Assembly (NCBI GenBank): GCA_905207705.1
Contig: CAJLMA010000004.1
Coordinates: 62,001-126,000 of the forward strand
Length of the DNA stretch: 64,000 nucleotides
Direction: 5' to 3'
Origin: an uncultured Prevotellaceae bacterium
Lineage (GTDB): Bacteria; Bacteroidota; Bacteroidia; Bacteroidales; Muribaculaceae
Made by a program: the position numbers and the translations under genes. Positions within the stretch are counted from its first letter, which is position 1; each line of letters opens with the position of its first letter. Positions 34,312-43,249 of this stretch are shown here, in pieces. A model generated the notes under the pieces. It worked only from the letters and a program-made list of their open reading frames with translations. It was not told the origin of the DNA and did not search any database.

Positions 34312-36618
34312 TTATTTGCTGCCCGATAGGATGCCGGCATCGGTATCGCTGTTGTTGATGCGCTTGCCACCTATGTTGAACAGCTTTCCGAAATCGAAGT
34401 TGAATGAAAAGTTGATCATGACCATGCGCTTGAAATCGTCGGAATAGGCTAATTGGCTGTAAGGAGCCAGTCCCGACATATTCTCGGCCTCTATGCTGTA
34501 TCGCTTGGTGAACGGATTCAAGAGCATCATCTGTATGCCCCATTTCTCAGTATTATATCCTACTGCTATTGAATGCAGCTTCTCGCCTTTCTCCAATGTC
34601 TCGCCCCACAGGTTGTGATAACTTGTGTTCATGTCAACCATCATCGACCAGTTCTTGTACATGCCCATTATGCTGCCACGGAATCCGAAATTGGAATGCG
34701 TGTGGGTATAATCATTGCCATTACTGATGTACCGGTTGAAGAACGGGGTGAGCCTTATGGCTATGTATTCTTTGAACGGCAGCACCTGTACAGTGGCTTG
34801 AATGTTGAGGCGGTGAAATCCACGCTGGTTGGCGTATGTTCTGACGAACATGCCGTTTTCATAAAGCGTTTCTTCCATTATTGGCTTGTCGTCGTAGCTG
34901 TATTGCCCCGACAACTCTACATTCACATGGCGGCTGTGCCAGCCGGCAGTAAGGCTGTTGGTGTAGAATGTCACGCTGCGCAGCGACGGGTTGCCGCGTC
35001 TCACTTGGTAGGCATCCATTTCTTGCATTACATCGCTCAAGTCGGCAAGGGAAGGAGAATAGCCCGACATGTAGGCGTTGTATTTCAAGAAAATGTTGTT
35101 AGTGAAATTGTAGGATAGGGTAAGTGTGGGGCGCACGATGTATTTTTCTTGCTTCATGCCTCCTTGCTTGTAATAAGTGCGCATTCCTCCTATGCCGACG
35201 ATGTAATTCAGCTTGTTGATGCGTGACCTGAATTCGGCAAACATATAAGCTTCCGACATGTCCATGTCGACCTTGCTGCTGATGTTGCCATCGTATATGT
35301 TCTTGGTCCTTGATTGGCTGTACTTTGCTCCTGCCGTGAACGTACCGTTCCATAAAGGCATTTCGTAGATGGCTTCTCCTATTATCGAATATTTGTCGCC
35401 ATCGACATGTGATATTATCTCATCGGGAGTCATGGCATCGTTTGACATCGAGTAACGGCTGTCGTTGCTGCTTTTAAGATATGTCCCTACCACGTCGAGA
35501 TATAAATGCCGGTCATTTTTAAGGTTTAATTGGTAATATATGTCGAGCGAAGGTATGTAGGACTTGCTCTTCTGGTTGTAAAAGATATCGTATTCAATAT
35601 CGTCTTGGTGCAACGTGCTATTGCGGTCGGAGAAAGAATTGGGAGTGTTGTCGTAGGAGTTGCGGAAAGCAACGTTCAGCATGTTGCGTTCGTCGGCATA
35701 ATTGTAACTAATAGAGAAGTTAATTTTGTCGAATTTAAATTTTGTCGGATTGCCCATTTCGCGGTTTTGTAGCGTATGGTCGGGATAATTGAATGTTTCG
35801 TAGTTTTCCCTTATCCATTCGAGATCCCTGCGGTTATAGTTGAGAACAGCGCTCAATGCCGATTTATTGAAATTATATCGAGCCGACAAGTAATAATCTC
35901 CCACGCCAAAAGGTCTTACGCCGTTTGTCAAGTCGCCTGTTATGTTGCCGCCGGTTGTTTTCTTTTTCACTATGTAATCTACCACTGCGGCAGCGTTGCC
36001 GTATCTCAGTCCGGGCATGTCATGGTATTCTATTCTGACTACATCGTCGGGATCGATTGCCATGACTTCCTCGCGTGTCGATTCCACGCCGTTTATCCGC
36101 AGCTGCACATCTTTTCCAAAACCTGTCTTTATGCTTTTGTCGATAGGATCGATCACAAGGCTCGGCACTTGCATGCGTTGCAGCAGTGATATGCCGTTTG
36201 TCGATGCCTTGCGCTGCGCCGACGTGGGCAATATTATTTGCCGGTCGATTTTGTTGACTACCGCGTCGCCTTCCACGACGACTTCGTTTAAGACGGTCGA
36301 GGAAGCGACAAGGGCGATGGTGCCCAAGTCTACATTATTGTCAAGGTTGGTCAAGGCTATCGATTGCTGAGCGTAGCCTGTATAGGATATTTGCAGTATA
36401 TAAGAGCCTTTGTTAACGCCTTCGAGCTTGAATTGTCCATCATTGTCGGTAGCCGTTGTGGAAATGATTCTCATGGCTGTATCGGTAAGCACTACGTTTG
36501 CCCCGATTAGCTTGCTGTTGTCGTTGCCGTCAATTGCAGTTCCTGTGATTTTATTGCCTGCAAAAGACGTGGTAAAAATGGATGCGAGCATCAAAATGCT
36601 TAATAAAAAATTTTTCAT
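34312..36618 (-). CDS. outer-membrane beta-barrel protein with carboxypeptidase-like and plug domains
   Basis: 768 residues. It has a signal peptide (MKNFLLSILMLASIFTTSFA), then a CarboxypepD_reg-like domain (ITGTAIDGNDNSKLIGANVVL and GQFKLEGVNKGSYILQISYTGY), a plug-like region (LNEVVVEGDAVVNKIDRQIILP, VQLRINGVES, DDVVRIEYHDMPGLRYGNAAAVVDYIVKK, where the segments are neighbouring pieces), and a barrel of about 22 strands. This is the Bacteroidetes OMP family related to TonB receptors, but no SusD partner is adjacent. Ligand unknown. It is a single gene; a TAATTTTG box lies at 36661-36668. Confidence 0.88.
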   Translation of the reverse strand: MKNFLLSILMLASIFTTSFAGNKITGTAIDGNDNSKLIGANVVLTDTAMRIISTTATDNDGQFKLEGVNKGSYILQISYTGYAQQSIALTNLDNNVDLGTIALVASSTVLNEVVVEGDAVVNKIDRQIILPTSAQRKASTNGISLLQRMQVPSLVIDPIDKSIKTGFGKDVQLRINGVESTREEVMAIDPDDVVRIEYHDMPGLRYGNAAAVVDYIVKKKTTGGNITGDLTNGVRPFGVGDYYLSARYNFNKSALSAVLNYNRRDLEWIRENYETFNYPDHTLQNREMGNPTKFKFDKINFSISYNYADERNMLNVAFRNSYDNTPNSFSDRNSTLHQDDIEYDIFYNQKSKSYIPSLDIYYQLNLKNDRHLYLDVVGTYLKSSNDSRYSMSNDAMTPDEIISHVDGDKYSIIGEAIYEMPLWNGTFTAGAKYSQSRTKNIYDGNISSKVDMDMSEAYMFAEFRSRINKLNYIVGIGGMRTYYKQGGMKQEKYIVRPTLTLSYNFTNNIFLKYNAYMSGYSPSLADLSDVMQEMDAYQVRRGNPSLRSVTFYTNSLTAGWHSRHVNVELSGQYSYDDKPIMEETLYENGMFVRTYANQRGFHRLNIQATVQVLPFKEYIAIRLTPFFNRYISNGNDYTHTHSNFGFRGSIMGMYKNWSMMVDMNTSYHNLWGETLEKGEKLHSIAVGYNTEKWGIQMMLLNPFTKRYSIEAENMSGLAPYSQLAYSDDFKRMVMINFSFNFDFGKLFNIGGKRINNSDTDAGILSGSK

Positions 36619-36978
36619 ATCAGTAGGATTTTAATGTGTTTTTGTTTTGATTTTCTGACACAAAATTATGCTCACTCAATCGATTTTTGCGTTTATATCG
36701 GCAACTATTTAAACTGCAATTCGATTTATAATATGTTGATAGTAAGAGTGTTATAAGACAATGCTTTGACAAAAGTTTATATGTGGACTTGTCGGCTTTA
36801 TTTTTTCGTCGGACATGTGTTTTCGACCGGTTTTACACATTGCTTATATGTATTCTTGAGTGCGGAAACAGTATTGAATTGAAACTTCCTTATATATTTT
36901 GTATTGGCGTTTTGCGTTTACCGAAAATGTTGCTATATTAGCGTTACGATAAAATAGCAATGATATAATTGGAATGAT
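36619..36978. other. intergenic region between divergent OMP and ATPase genes
   Basis: 360 bp, AT-rich. The only recognisable element is TAATTTTG on the minus strand at 36661-36668, 43 bp before the outer-membrane gene, a -7 box. No plus-strand promoter match, tRNA or hairpin was seen before the ATPase gene. Confidence 0.5.
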
Positions 36979-38103
36979 ATGATGCCTAATAATCCTTTTC
37001 TGATTTCCGGCTATCACAGCCCGGAATTTTTCTGCGACAGAACGAGAGAGACCGAAACGATTCTTGAAGCTCTTTATAATGGACGTAATGTGACATTGAT
37101 TGCACCTCGTCGTATGGGTAAGACCGGCCTCATTCGCCATGCTTTTTATAACTTAACGGAAGACAAGTCGGATATAGTCACATTTTATATGGATATATAT
37201 CCTACACAGGCATTGGGTGACTTTGTGCGGTTGTTTGCCAATACTGTGTTGGGAAAATTGGATTCAATGCCGCAAAAAGCGTTGAGTCGGATAAGCCGTT
37301 TTATTAAAAGTTGCCGTACCGTATTTACATTTGACGAACAGACAGGTGTTTCCAAGGTGACAGTTGATGTGGCTCCGGCCGAAGAGGAAAGTACGTTGAA
37401 GGAGATATTTGAGTATCTTGGTTCATCGGAGAGGCGTTGCTATATTGCTATTGATGAGTTTCAACAGATTGCAGAGTATCCTGAGCGCGGAGTAGAGGCA
37501 TTGTTGCGTTCTTATATCCAATTTCTGCCAAATGTGAATTTTATTTTTGCAGGCAGTAAACAACATCTGATGCAAGAAATGTTTACATCGGCAAAAAGGC
37601 CGTTTTATCAAAGCACGCAACAACTCGTTATAGGTGCGATAGACAAGGATGAGTATGCCCGGTTTGCAACAGGACATTTTGCGGCTCATGGCATCCGACT
37701 TCCCGATGAGGTGTTTAATGCCTTATATGATAAATACGAAGGGCATACATGGTACATGCAATATATCCTAAACAGGTTATATGGCTATAATCGTAATGTG
37801 GATGCCGAGCTGGTTGAATATGCGACTGAGCAGATTATATCGGAGTTTAGTTATTCGTATGCCAATTTATTAAAGTCTTATTCTCCAGGGCAGGTGCGTC
37901 TTTTGAAGGCTATCGCTAAAGAAAAATGTGTCAAAGAGATATTATCGGGCGACTTTATCGGGCGGCATCGACTTCGTGCCACAAGCAGTGTGAGTGCGGC
38001 ATTAAATAAATTACTTGAAAACGAATTGGTGTATAAGACTGCTGACGGGTATATTATATATGACCGATTTATGGGCGAGTGGTTACAAGAACAGGCGTTC
38101 TGA
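36979..38103 (+). CDS. STAND-like AAA ATPase with C-terminal winged helix
   Basis: 374 residues. N-terminal NPFLISGYHSPEFFCDR precedes the P-loop IAPRRMGKTGLIRHAF (Walker A, residues 42-50). Walker B is CYIAIDEFQQIAEY, followed by a sensor-like stretch NFIFAGSKQHLM. The C-terminal third has winged-helix features (VRLLKAIAKEKCVKEI, SSVSAALNKLLENELVYK, GYIIYDRFMGEW). This is the prokaryotic ATPase_2/AAA_14 type, frequent in Bacteroidales and archaea. Function is unproven; a regulatory or stress switch is suggested by architecture. It lies 46 bp upstream of a TPR/LuxR-type protein and may form a pair with it. Confidence 0.85.
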   Translation: MMPNNPFLISGYHSPEFFCDRTRETETILEALYNGRNVTLIAPRRMGKTGLIRHAFYNLTEDKSDIVTFYMDIYPTQALGDFVRLFANTVLGKLDSMPQKALSRISRFIKSCRTVFTFDEQTGVSKVTVDVAPAEEESTLKEIFEYLGSSERRCYIAIDEFQQIAEYPERGVEALLRSYIQFLPNVNFIFAGSKQHLMQEMFTSAKRPFYQSTQQLVIGAIDKDEYARFATGHFAAHGIRLPDEVFNALYDKYEGHTWYMQYILNRLYGYNRNVDAELVEYATEQIISEFSYSYANLLKSYSPGQVRLLKAIAKEKCVKEILSGDFIGRHRLRATSSVSAALNKLLENELVYKTADGYIIYDRFMGEWLQEQAF

Positions 38104-38149
38104 AGGATTTGGTTGTATCATATTTGAGAAAAAAACTTGGATTGTCATT

Positions 38150-39775
38150 ATGAAATATATATTTGTTCTACTACTGTTGGTATTGCTGATTGGGTGTGGG
38201 GATGGTTACGACAAGGCCATCTGCAAGGCTGAGAGCATGATCGAAGCAGGTAATGGTGACAGTGCGCTGGCCTTGGTCGAAGATGTGTTTCCTGATGAAT
38301 TGAGCGAGCAGTTGAAAGCTCGTTATGCCCTCGTCGTCGGTGCGGCACACGACATGAGAGGTGACGCGATGAGCGAGGATACTATGTTGCCTGATGCCTT
38401 TGAATATTACAAATCGACCGAACCTGTCGATTCGGCAAGGTCGTTACAGTCTACGTTGCTCCTTGCAAAATACTATTGGTGGATTGGTGAAAAAGAACAA
38501 TCACGCGAGTTGCTCGAAAAATCGTTGGCCGTATATCCTGAGAAATCGACCATGTTATTGACCATGTATGAATTGGCAAGTCGGGATGGCGATGTGGAAT
38601 CGTGCAACAATTACATTAAGCAATTGCTTGAACGAAATCCGAACACCGATATGACATTCTTGTTGCGGTACAATCTTGCAGTGTCGGCTTATTTCCTTGG
38701 CGAGCCGGAGAAGGCAAGGGAAATTATCAAGGATTTAGGTCGGTATGTCAAGATGGAGCAGGATACAGTGTTGTATTGGACGTATGTTGTCGGGAGTCAG
38801 GCCGACATCGAGAGTGAATGTGGCGACCAGCATGAGGCGATAAGGTTGCAAAAGATGCTTATTGAACATTTTGAGGGTGACAGTGCAATAATCTCAATTT
38901 CTTATGCAGCCATGAGCCGTTATTACTTGTTGCTTGACGATGTAGGCATGGCACATCGTTGCTTGCAGATGGCCGAAGATTTTGCAACTCCGGGAATTAA
39001 GGAGAATATGACGAATGCCGGATATTATAAAATGATGAATATCTTGTTGAGGTATTTGACCACGCATAGGATAGATGGTAAAGACTGGATTCAATTTGTG
39101 AATTCCTTGGAATCAGGCAAAGAATTCTCGCAAAAGATAACGGAAGCAAAGAAAGAGGCAAATTTGCAGATGACCAAACGGAATTACAGACTTACAATTG
39201 AGAGCCAGCATAGGATGATACTCGCTTTGTGCATGGCATTTGCATGTGTGGTTGTCGCCGGCGGCTTTGTCATATATGTCAGAAAGAAAAACAGGGCGAT
39301 TGTTGAAAAGGATGACGAACTGGACACCATGCGTCGTATGATTGCCGAATCGCAGAATTGCACCAATGAGCGTGACGACCGGTTTGTCAAGAGAGTCTTG
39401 TTGCAGCAGCTCGGTGTTATAAGGATGGCCGCTGCCAATCCGACGACAGCCAATCAGGAGTTGCTGAAACGTATGCAAGAGATTGTCGACAAAGATGTGG
39501 CCGTAGAGTCAATGTTGAATTGGGCGGACATGTACAAGACGATAGATTATGTGTATGACGGTTATTATTCGCATCTCGTGGAGAGGTTCGGACAGATTCT
39601 GAACGAGCGTGAATTGCAATTGTGCTGCTTGTTGCGCGCCAATTTCTCCACCAAAGAAATAAGCATAGTTACCCAACAGAGTGTGCGCACGGTTTATCAA
39701 CGCAAGACTGTGATAAGGCAGAAACTCGGCGTTGAAGAAAAAGGCGACATTGCTTCGGTCATCTCCGAGCAATAA
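38150..39775 (+). CDS. TPR lipoprotein with membrane helix and LuxR-type HTH
   Basis: 541 residues from the ATG at 38150; the in-frame start at 38015 lies inside the previous gene. It has a short signal with a lipobox (LLIGC, Cys about residue 16), then a helical repeat region to about residue 330 (TPR-like: ALALVEDVFPDELSEQLKARYALVVGAAHD, ARSLQSTLLLAKYYWWIGEKEQSRELLEK in adjacent pieces), a membrane helix (ILALCMAFACVVVAGGFVIY), and a cytoplasmic tail with a final LuxR-like HTH (NERELQLCCLLRANFSTKEI, VRTVYQRKTVIRQKLGV). This is a typical Bacteroidetes one-component membrane regulator: periplasmic TPRs sense, HTH binds DNA. Target genes unknown. Confidence 0.85.
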   Translation: MKYIFVLLLLVLLIGCGDGYDKAICKAESMIEAGNGDSALALVEDVFPDELSEQLKARYALVVGAAHDMRGDAMSEDTMLPDAFEYYKSTEPVDSARSLQSTLLLAKYYWWIGEKEQSRELLEKSLAVYPEKSTMLLTMYELASRDGDVESCNNYIKQLLERNPNTDMTFLLRYNLAVSAYFLGEPEKAREIIKDLGRYVKMEQDTVLYWTYVVGSQADIESECGDQHEAIRLQKMLIEHFEGDSAIISISYAAMSRYYLLLDDVGMAHRCLQMAEDFATPGIKENMTNAGYYKMMNILLRYLTTHRIDGKDWIQFVNSLESGKEFSQKITEAKKEANLQMTKRNYRLTIESQHRMILALCMAFACVVVAGGFVIYVRKKNRAIVEKDDELDTMRRMIAESQNCTNERDDRFVKRVLLQQLGVIRMAAANPTTANQELLKRMQEIVDKDVAVESMLNWADMYKTIDYVYDGYYSHLVERFGQILNERELQLCCLLRANFSTKEISIVTQQSVRTVYQRKTVIRQKLGVEEKGDIASVISEQ

Positions 39776-39800
39776 AATGGCCATCGTAAAAGGGCAAACC

Positions 39801-39838
39801 AAGGCACGTCCGCAGTGTGACGGATGTGCCTTTTTTTG
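39801..39838 (+). terminator. terminator after the TPR/LuxR gene
   Basis: Arms AAGGCACGTCCG (39801-39812) and CGGATGTGCCTT (39821-39832) with one mismatch, then T7. Confidence 0.82.
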
Positions 39839-39888
39839 TATGTTGATGCGGTTATGCCCATGCCGGAGTATGGATTCCAGTAATAAAT

Positions 39889-39924
39889 GAAAAAAATCCA
39901 GCTACGCTCACGCGCCACTGGATT
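39889..39924 (-). terminator. terminator of the NagB-like/PIG-L fusion gene
   Basis: Arms AATCCAG (39895-39901) and CTGGATT (39918-39924), followed on the minus strand by T7. It is about 120 bp after the stop. Confidence 0.6.
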
Positions 39925-40042
39925 CCTAACCTATGATTCACTTATTTGTTGTTGCTTTATTGTTGCTTTGCTTTTTAATGTGTTAGGTTAAAAAATCGTT
40001 ATTTGTTTCGTTGTATCTATATTGTTTTGTGCATTGTTGTAT

Positions 40043-42025
40043 TCAATGAATGGGATGATATTCTACGAATGCTTCCATCGCCTCGTAGGATGCAAGGCCG
40101 AGGTTGCTGTATAGTTGTGCTGTGGCGCGGTTGCGGTCTTCGGCGCGTTGCCAGAACAGGCGGTCGTCATTTCCGAGGAACGGAGCATTTTCCATTTGCG
40201 ACTGGTGCTTGAGAATTGAATTTCTCTTGAAGCGCAACTCCTCGGGGCTGATAGGTACGGCCATCTCGATGTGGTCAATTTCCCACTCGGCCCATGCGCC
40301 TCGGTACATCCAGATGCGGCAATCTTTCATGAACGGCTCGTCGAGCAATTCGTCAACGGCTGCCAATACGGCATCGGTACATACCTTGTGCGTGCCATGT
40401 GGGTCGGCAAGGTCGCCGGCAACGAATATCTGATGCGGCTGCACGTTGAGGATGAGAGCTTTTATTATGTCGACATCCTTTTGGCTCAAGTCGCCTTTCT
40501 TGATTGTTCCTGTTTCGTAGAACGGCAATTGGCAGAAGTGGATGTTTTCGGGTTTCACGCCTATGTAGTTGCAAGCAGTGGTTGCTTCGCACTGGCGAAT
40601 CATTCCTTTCAGGTAGCGGATGATTTCCATGTCGATGTCGCCCTGTTGCTTGTTTTTTACGAAGTTGTGTATGTCAGCACTTAGTTGTTCATACTCTGGA
40701 GTAGAGATTCCGAAGCGTTCTCCGATTCTGTCCATCAACATGACATATCTCATCATGTCTTCATCGCCTACTGCGATGTTACCCGAGGTCTCATAAGCGA
40801 CATGCACGTCATGGTGCTGGTCGACGAGGCGTTTCAACGTTCCGCCCATCGAAATGACATCATCGTCGGGGTGAGGGCTGAACACGATGACTCGCTTGGG
40901 ATAAGGAACGGCGCGTTCGGGACGATATGTGTCGTCGGCGTTTGGCTTTCCTCCCGGCCACCCGGTAATGGTGTGTTGCAGGTCGTTGAAAATCTTTATG
41001 TTTACGTTATAGGCCGAACCGAAGTGCGCAAGCAGTTCGCTCAGTCCATAATCGTTATAGTCCTTGTTTGTAAGTTTTAGGATGGGCTTGCCTGTTTTCT
41101 CGCAAAGCCAAACTATTGCGCGGCGAATCAGCTTGTCGGTCCATTCGCACGAAGTCACAATCCAAGGATGGCTTATTCGGGTCAATTCGTCGGCAGCCGA
41201 CAGGTCGATGACCAATTTTGCATGGCGGTGCATTTGAAGTATTGACGCAGGCACCATTGCATCTACATTGCCTTCAACAGTCTTGTTGACGATTTGCGAA
41301 TAGTTTTCGCCCCAAGCCATCGAGATGACATGCTTGGCCGTCAATATGTTTGACAATCCCAGTGTCAATGCTGTAATTGGCACTTCATTGCAGTGGTAGG
41401 AATTGGCTATGTTTTGGCGTATTTCGTTGCTTAAACGCATCAGTCGGCAAGAAGAGTGCATGGATGACCCCGGCTCGTTGAATGCTAAAGAGCCGAGCTG
41501 GCCTATTTCGCATACGACCAAGTCAAGACCTCCGCAGCGGTCTATTTCGGTCTCATAATCGAGGCAGGATTGGAAAACATCTTCCATTGTCGTGCCGGCG
41601 TTGAAATTGTGGAAGTTTTCTTTGGGTATGTCAACTTTGTTCAAGAAAACTTCGCGCAAGCGTGCCGTCGTGCTCGGGGATGTGTTTTCATCAATGGGGA
41701 AAAATTCGCTCAAGTTGAAAATAACGACATTCTTGAAGCTGATGGTGCCGTTTTCGTAAAGTTCCACCAACTTGTCGTAAACTTTCAAGGTATTGTCGCC
41801 TACACCGAGGGCAATTACGCATTTGCCTGTCGACCTGACGTATTTGTGGATTGTCGCAGCTATGTCGCCGGCAATGTATTCTGCGCCTTCGATTGGTGAT
41901 TCGAGGATTTTTGTGTATAGTTTTTCATTTCGGGTGAGAGAGGCAAGTTCAATCTCACTCATTGGGGCATAGTATTTTTTAGGTACTCTGTCCAACTTGA
42001 TTTGAGAGCTAAGGTTTGTTTTCAT
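40043..42025 (-). CDS. NagB-like pseudoenzyme fused to a PIG-L family deacetylase
   Basis: 660 residues. Residues about 45-330 align with glucosamine-6-phosphate deaminase, but the catalytic positions are changed: FNMDEY becomes FNLSEF (Ser106 for Asp72 of E. coli NagB), and [11 protein letters not shown] becomes GQLGSLAFNEP (Leu177 for Asp141, Ser179 for His143; only Glu184 kept). So deamination is unlikely. Residues about 375-600 form a PIG-L/LmbE zinc deacetylase with intact HPDD (385-388) and DPHGTHK (His543, His546). The active half may remove N-acetyl or N-acyl groups from an amino-sugar, with the first half binding the ligand. Similar fusions in Bacteroides are annotated as deaminase-like. 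It is divergent from true nagB. Confidence 0.88.
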   Translation of the reverse strand: MKTNLSSQIKLDRVPKKYYAPMSEIELASLTRNEKLYTKILESPIEGAEYIAGDIAATIHKYVRSTGKCVIALGVGDNTLKVYDKLVELYENGTISFKNVVIFNLSEFFPIDENTSPSTTARLREVFLNKVDIPKENFHNFNAGTTMEDVFQSCLDYETEIDRCGGLDLVVCEIGQLGSLAFNEPGSSMHSSCRLMRLSNEIRQNIANSYHCNEVPITALTLGLSNILTAKHVISMAWGENYSQIVNKTVEGNVDAMVPASILQMHRHAKLVIDLSAADELTRISHPWIVTSCEWTDKLIRRAIVWLCEKTGKPILKLTNKDYNDYGLSELLAHFGSAYNVNIKIFNDLQHTITGWPGGKPNADDTYRPERAVPYPKRVIVFSPHPDDDVISMGGTLKRLVDQHHDVHVAYETSGNIAVGDEDMMRYVMLMDRIGERFGISTPEYEQLSADIHNFVKNKQQGDIDMEIIRYLKGMIRQCEATTACNYIGVKPENIHFCQLPFYETGTIKKGDLSQKDVDIIKALILNVQPHQIFVAGDLADPHGTHKVCTDAVLAAVDELLDEPFMKDCRIWMYRGAWAEWEIDHIEMAVPISPEELRFKRNSILKHQSQMENAPFLGNDDRLFWQRAEDRNRATAQLYSNLGLASYEAMEAFVEYHPIH

Positions 42026-42062
42026 TTGTTATGTGCGAATAATCTTTCTATAATTTCTGATA

Positions 42063-42093
42063 CAAACGTACTGAATAATTTCCTCACGGCAAT
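42063..42093 (-). promoter_or_regulatory. promoter of the NagB-like/PIG-L gene
   Basis: Minus strand ATTG (42090-42093), 19 bp, TACGTTTG (42063-42070, full match). It lies 38 bp before the start codon. Confidence 0.7.
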
Positions 42094-42148
42094 GGGTCGT
42101 TAACAAGCATTATGAATTAATATCACAAATTTAGAATAGATACGCCCA

Positions 42149-42162
42149 TATCATATATGATA
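42149..42162. promoter_or_regulatory. perfect palindrome between the two nagB-type genes
   Basis: TATCATATATGATA, a perfect 14-bp palindrome, lies midway between the divergent promoters. A second imperfect inverted repeat (TGCCA/TGGCA, 42196-42212) follows. Candidate operator for a shared amino-sugar regulator. Confidence 0.5.
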
Positions 42163-42311
42163 ATAACCGACCGCAAGGCAATTAAACCTCCCGACTGCCA
42201 TAGCATGTGGCATTGACGCCAACAATATGCCTTATGCAATACAAAATTACTAATTACTTTGTGTATTAAAAATAAAAAAACGTATAAAAAATGCCATTTG
42301 TCGCATATTGT

Positions 42312-42342
42312 GTTGGCGACGTTGGAAATTTATTTAATTTTG
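42312..42342 (+). promoter_or_regulatory. promoter of nagB
   Basis: GTTG (42312-42315), 19 bp, TAATTTTG (42335-42342, full match). The start codon is 34 bp downstream. Confidence 0.72.
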
Positions 42343-42376
42343 CAAAAAATGAACCCCAAACAACTTTTAAACAGAC

Positions 42377-43186
42377 ATGAGATTGATTATTGAACCCGAC
42401 TATGCTACTGTGTCGGAATGGGCTGCAAATTATGTGGCAAAGCAGATAAACGATTTTAATCCTACAGCCGACAAGCCTTTTGTGCTTGGCTGCCCGACCG
42501 GAAGCTCTCCTCTTGGTATGTACCGCAAGCTCATAGAGCTGAACAAGGCCGGCAAGGTGTCGTTTGAGAATGTCGTGACATTCAATATGGACGAATACTG
42601 CGACCTGCCCGAAGAACATCCTGAAAGTTACCACTCATTTATGTGGAACAACTTTTTCGGTCACATAAACATCAAGAAAGAAAATGTGAACATATTGAAT
42701 GGCAACGCTCCTTGCAAGGAGGAAGAGTGTGCGCGTTACGAAGCCAAGATAAAATCTTATGGCGGCATAGATTTGTTCCTTGGAGGAGTGGGACCTGACG
42801 GGCATATCGCTTTCAACGAGCCTTGTTCGTCGCTGACTTCGCGCACTCGTCAAAAGACATTGACAATGGACACTATAATTGCCAACTCCCGATTCTTCGA
42901 CAATGATATAAACAAGGTCCCAAAACATGCGTTGACCGTAGGTGTCGGTACTGTGATGGATGCTCGCAGCGTGTTGCTTATCGTTAACGGGTACAACAAG
43001 GCGCGTGCATTGCAAGCAGGAGTTGAGGGCGCAGTGTCGCACATGTCGACAATCAGCGCGCTTCAAATGCACCCGAAGGCCATAATAGTTGCCGACGAGA
43101 ATGCAGTGATGGAATTGAAGGTGAGCACTTATCGTTATTTCAAGGATATCGAGTCGGAAAATCTTGACCCGAAAACGTTGTTGTAA
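42377..43186 (+). CDS. nagB: glucosamine-6-phosphate deaminase
   Basis: 269 residues, nearly the length of E. coli NagB. It converts glucosamine-6-phosphate to fructose-6-phosphate and ammonia in the cytoplasm. The phosphate loop [14 protein letters not shown] is at residues 39-52, catalytic Asp72 is in [10 protein letters not shown], and Asp141, His143 and Glu148 are in [13 protein letters not shown], all in the E. coli numbering. It is thus the functional deaminase of the locus, whereas the divergent fusion has lost these residues. It has its own promoter. Confidence 0.97.
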   Translation: MRLIIEPDYATVSEWAANYVAKQINDFNPTADKPFVLGCPTGSSPLGMYRKLIELNKAGKVSFENVVTFNMDEYCDLPEEHPESYHSFMWNNFFGHINIKKENVNILNGNAPCKEEECARYEAKIKSYGGIDLFLGGVGPDGHIAFNEPCSSLTSRTRQKTLTMDTIIANSRFFDNDINKVPKHALTVGVGTVMDARSVLLIVNGYNKARALQAGVEGAVSHMSTISALQMHPKAIIVADENAVMELKVSTYRYFKDIESENLDPKTLL

Positions 43187-43208
43187 TAACCGATTGTCAA
43201 AAAAATAG

Positions 43209-43249
43209 AACATGGAGCAGATGGCATCAAGGTGCAGTCGCTCCATGTT
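43209..43249. terminator. bidirectional terminator between nagB and glycerate kinase
   Basis: Perfect arms AACATGGAGC (43209-43218) and GCTCCATGTT (43240-43249) between converging stops. Confidence 0.8.

Noticed and set aside
40043..42025. Assembly error joining two separate genes (nagB-like and PIG-L)
   Set aside because: The frame is open throughout, the linker is normal, and similar fusions occur in Bacteroides as recalled from annotation.
42635..43246. Long minus-strand frame across nagB
   Set aside because: It is a shadow of the real gene; codon pattern and motifs are all on the plus strand.
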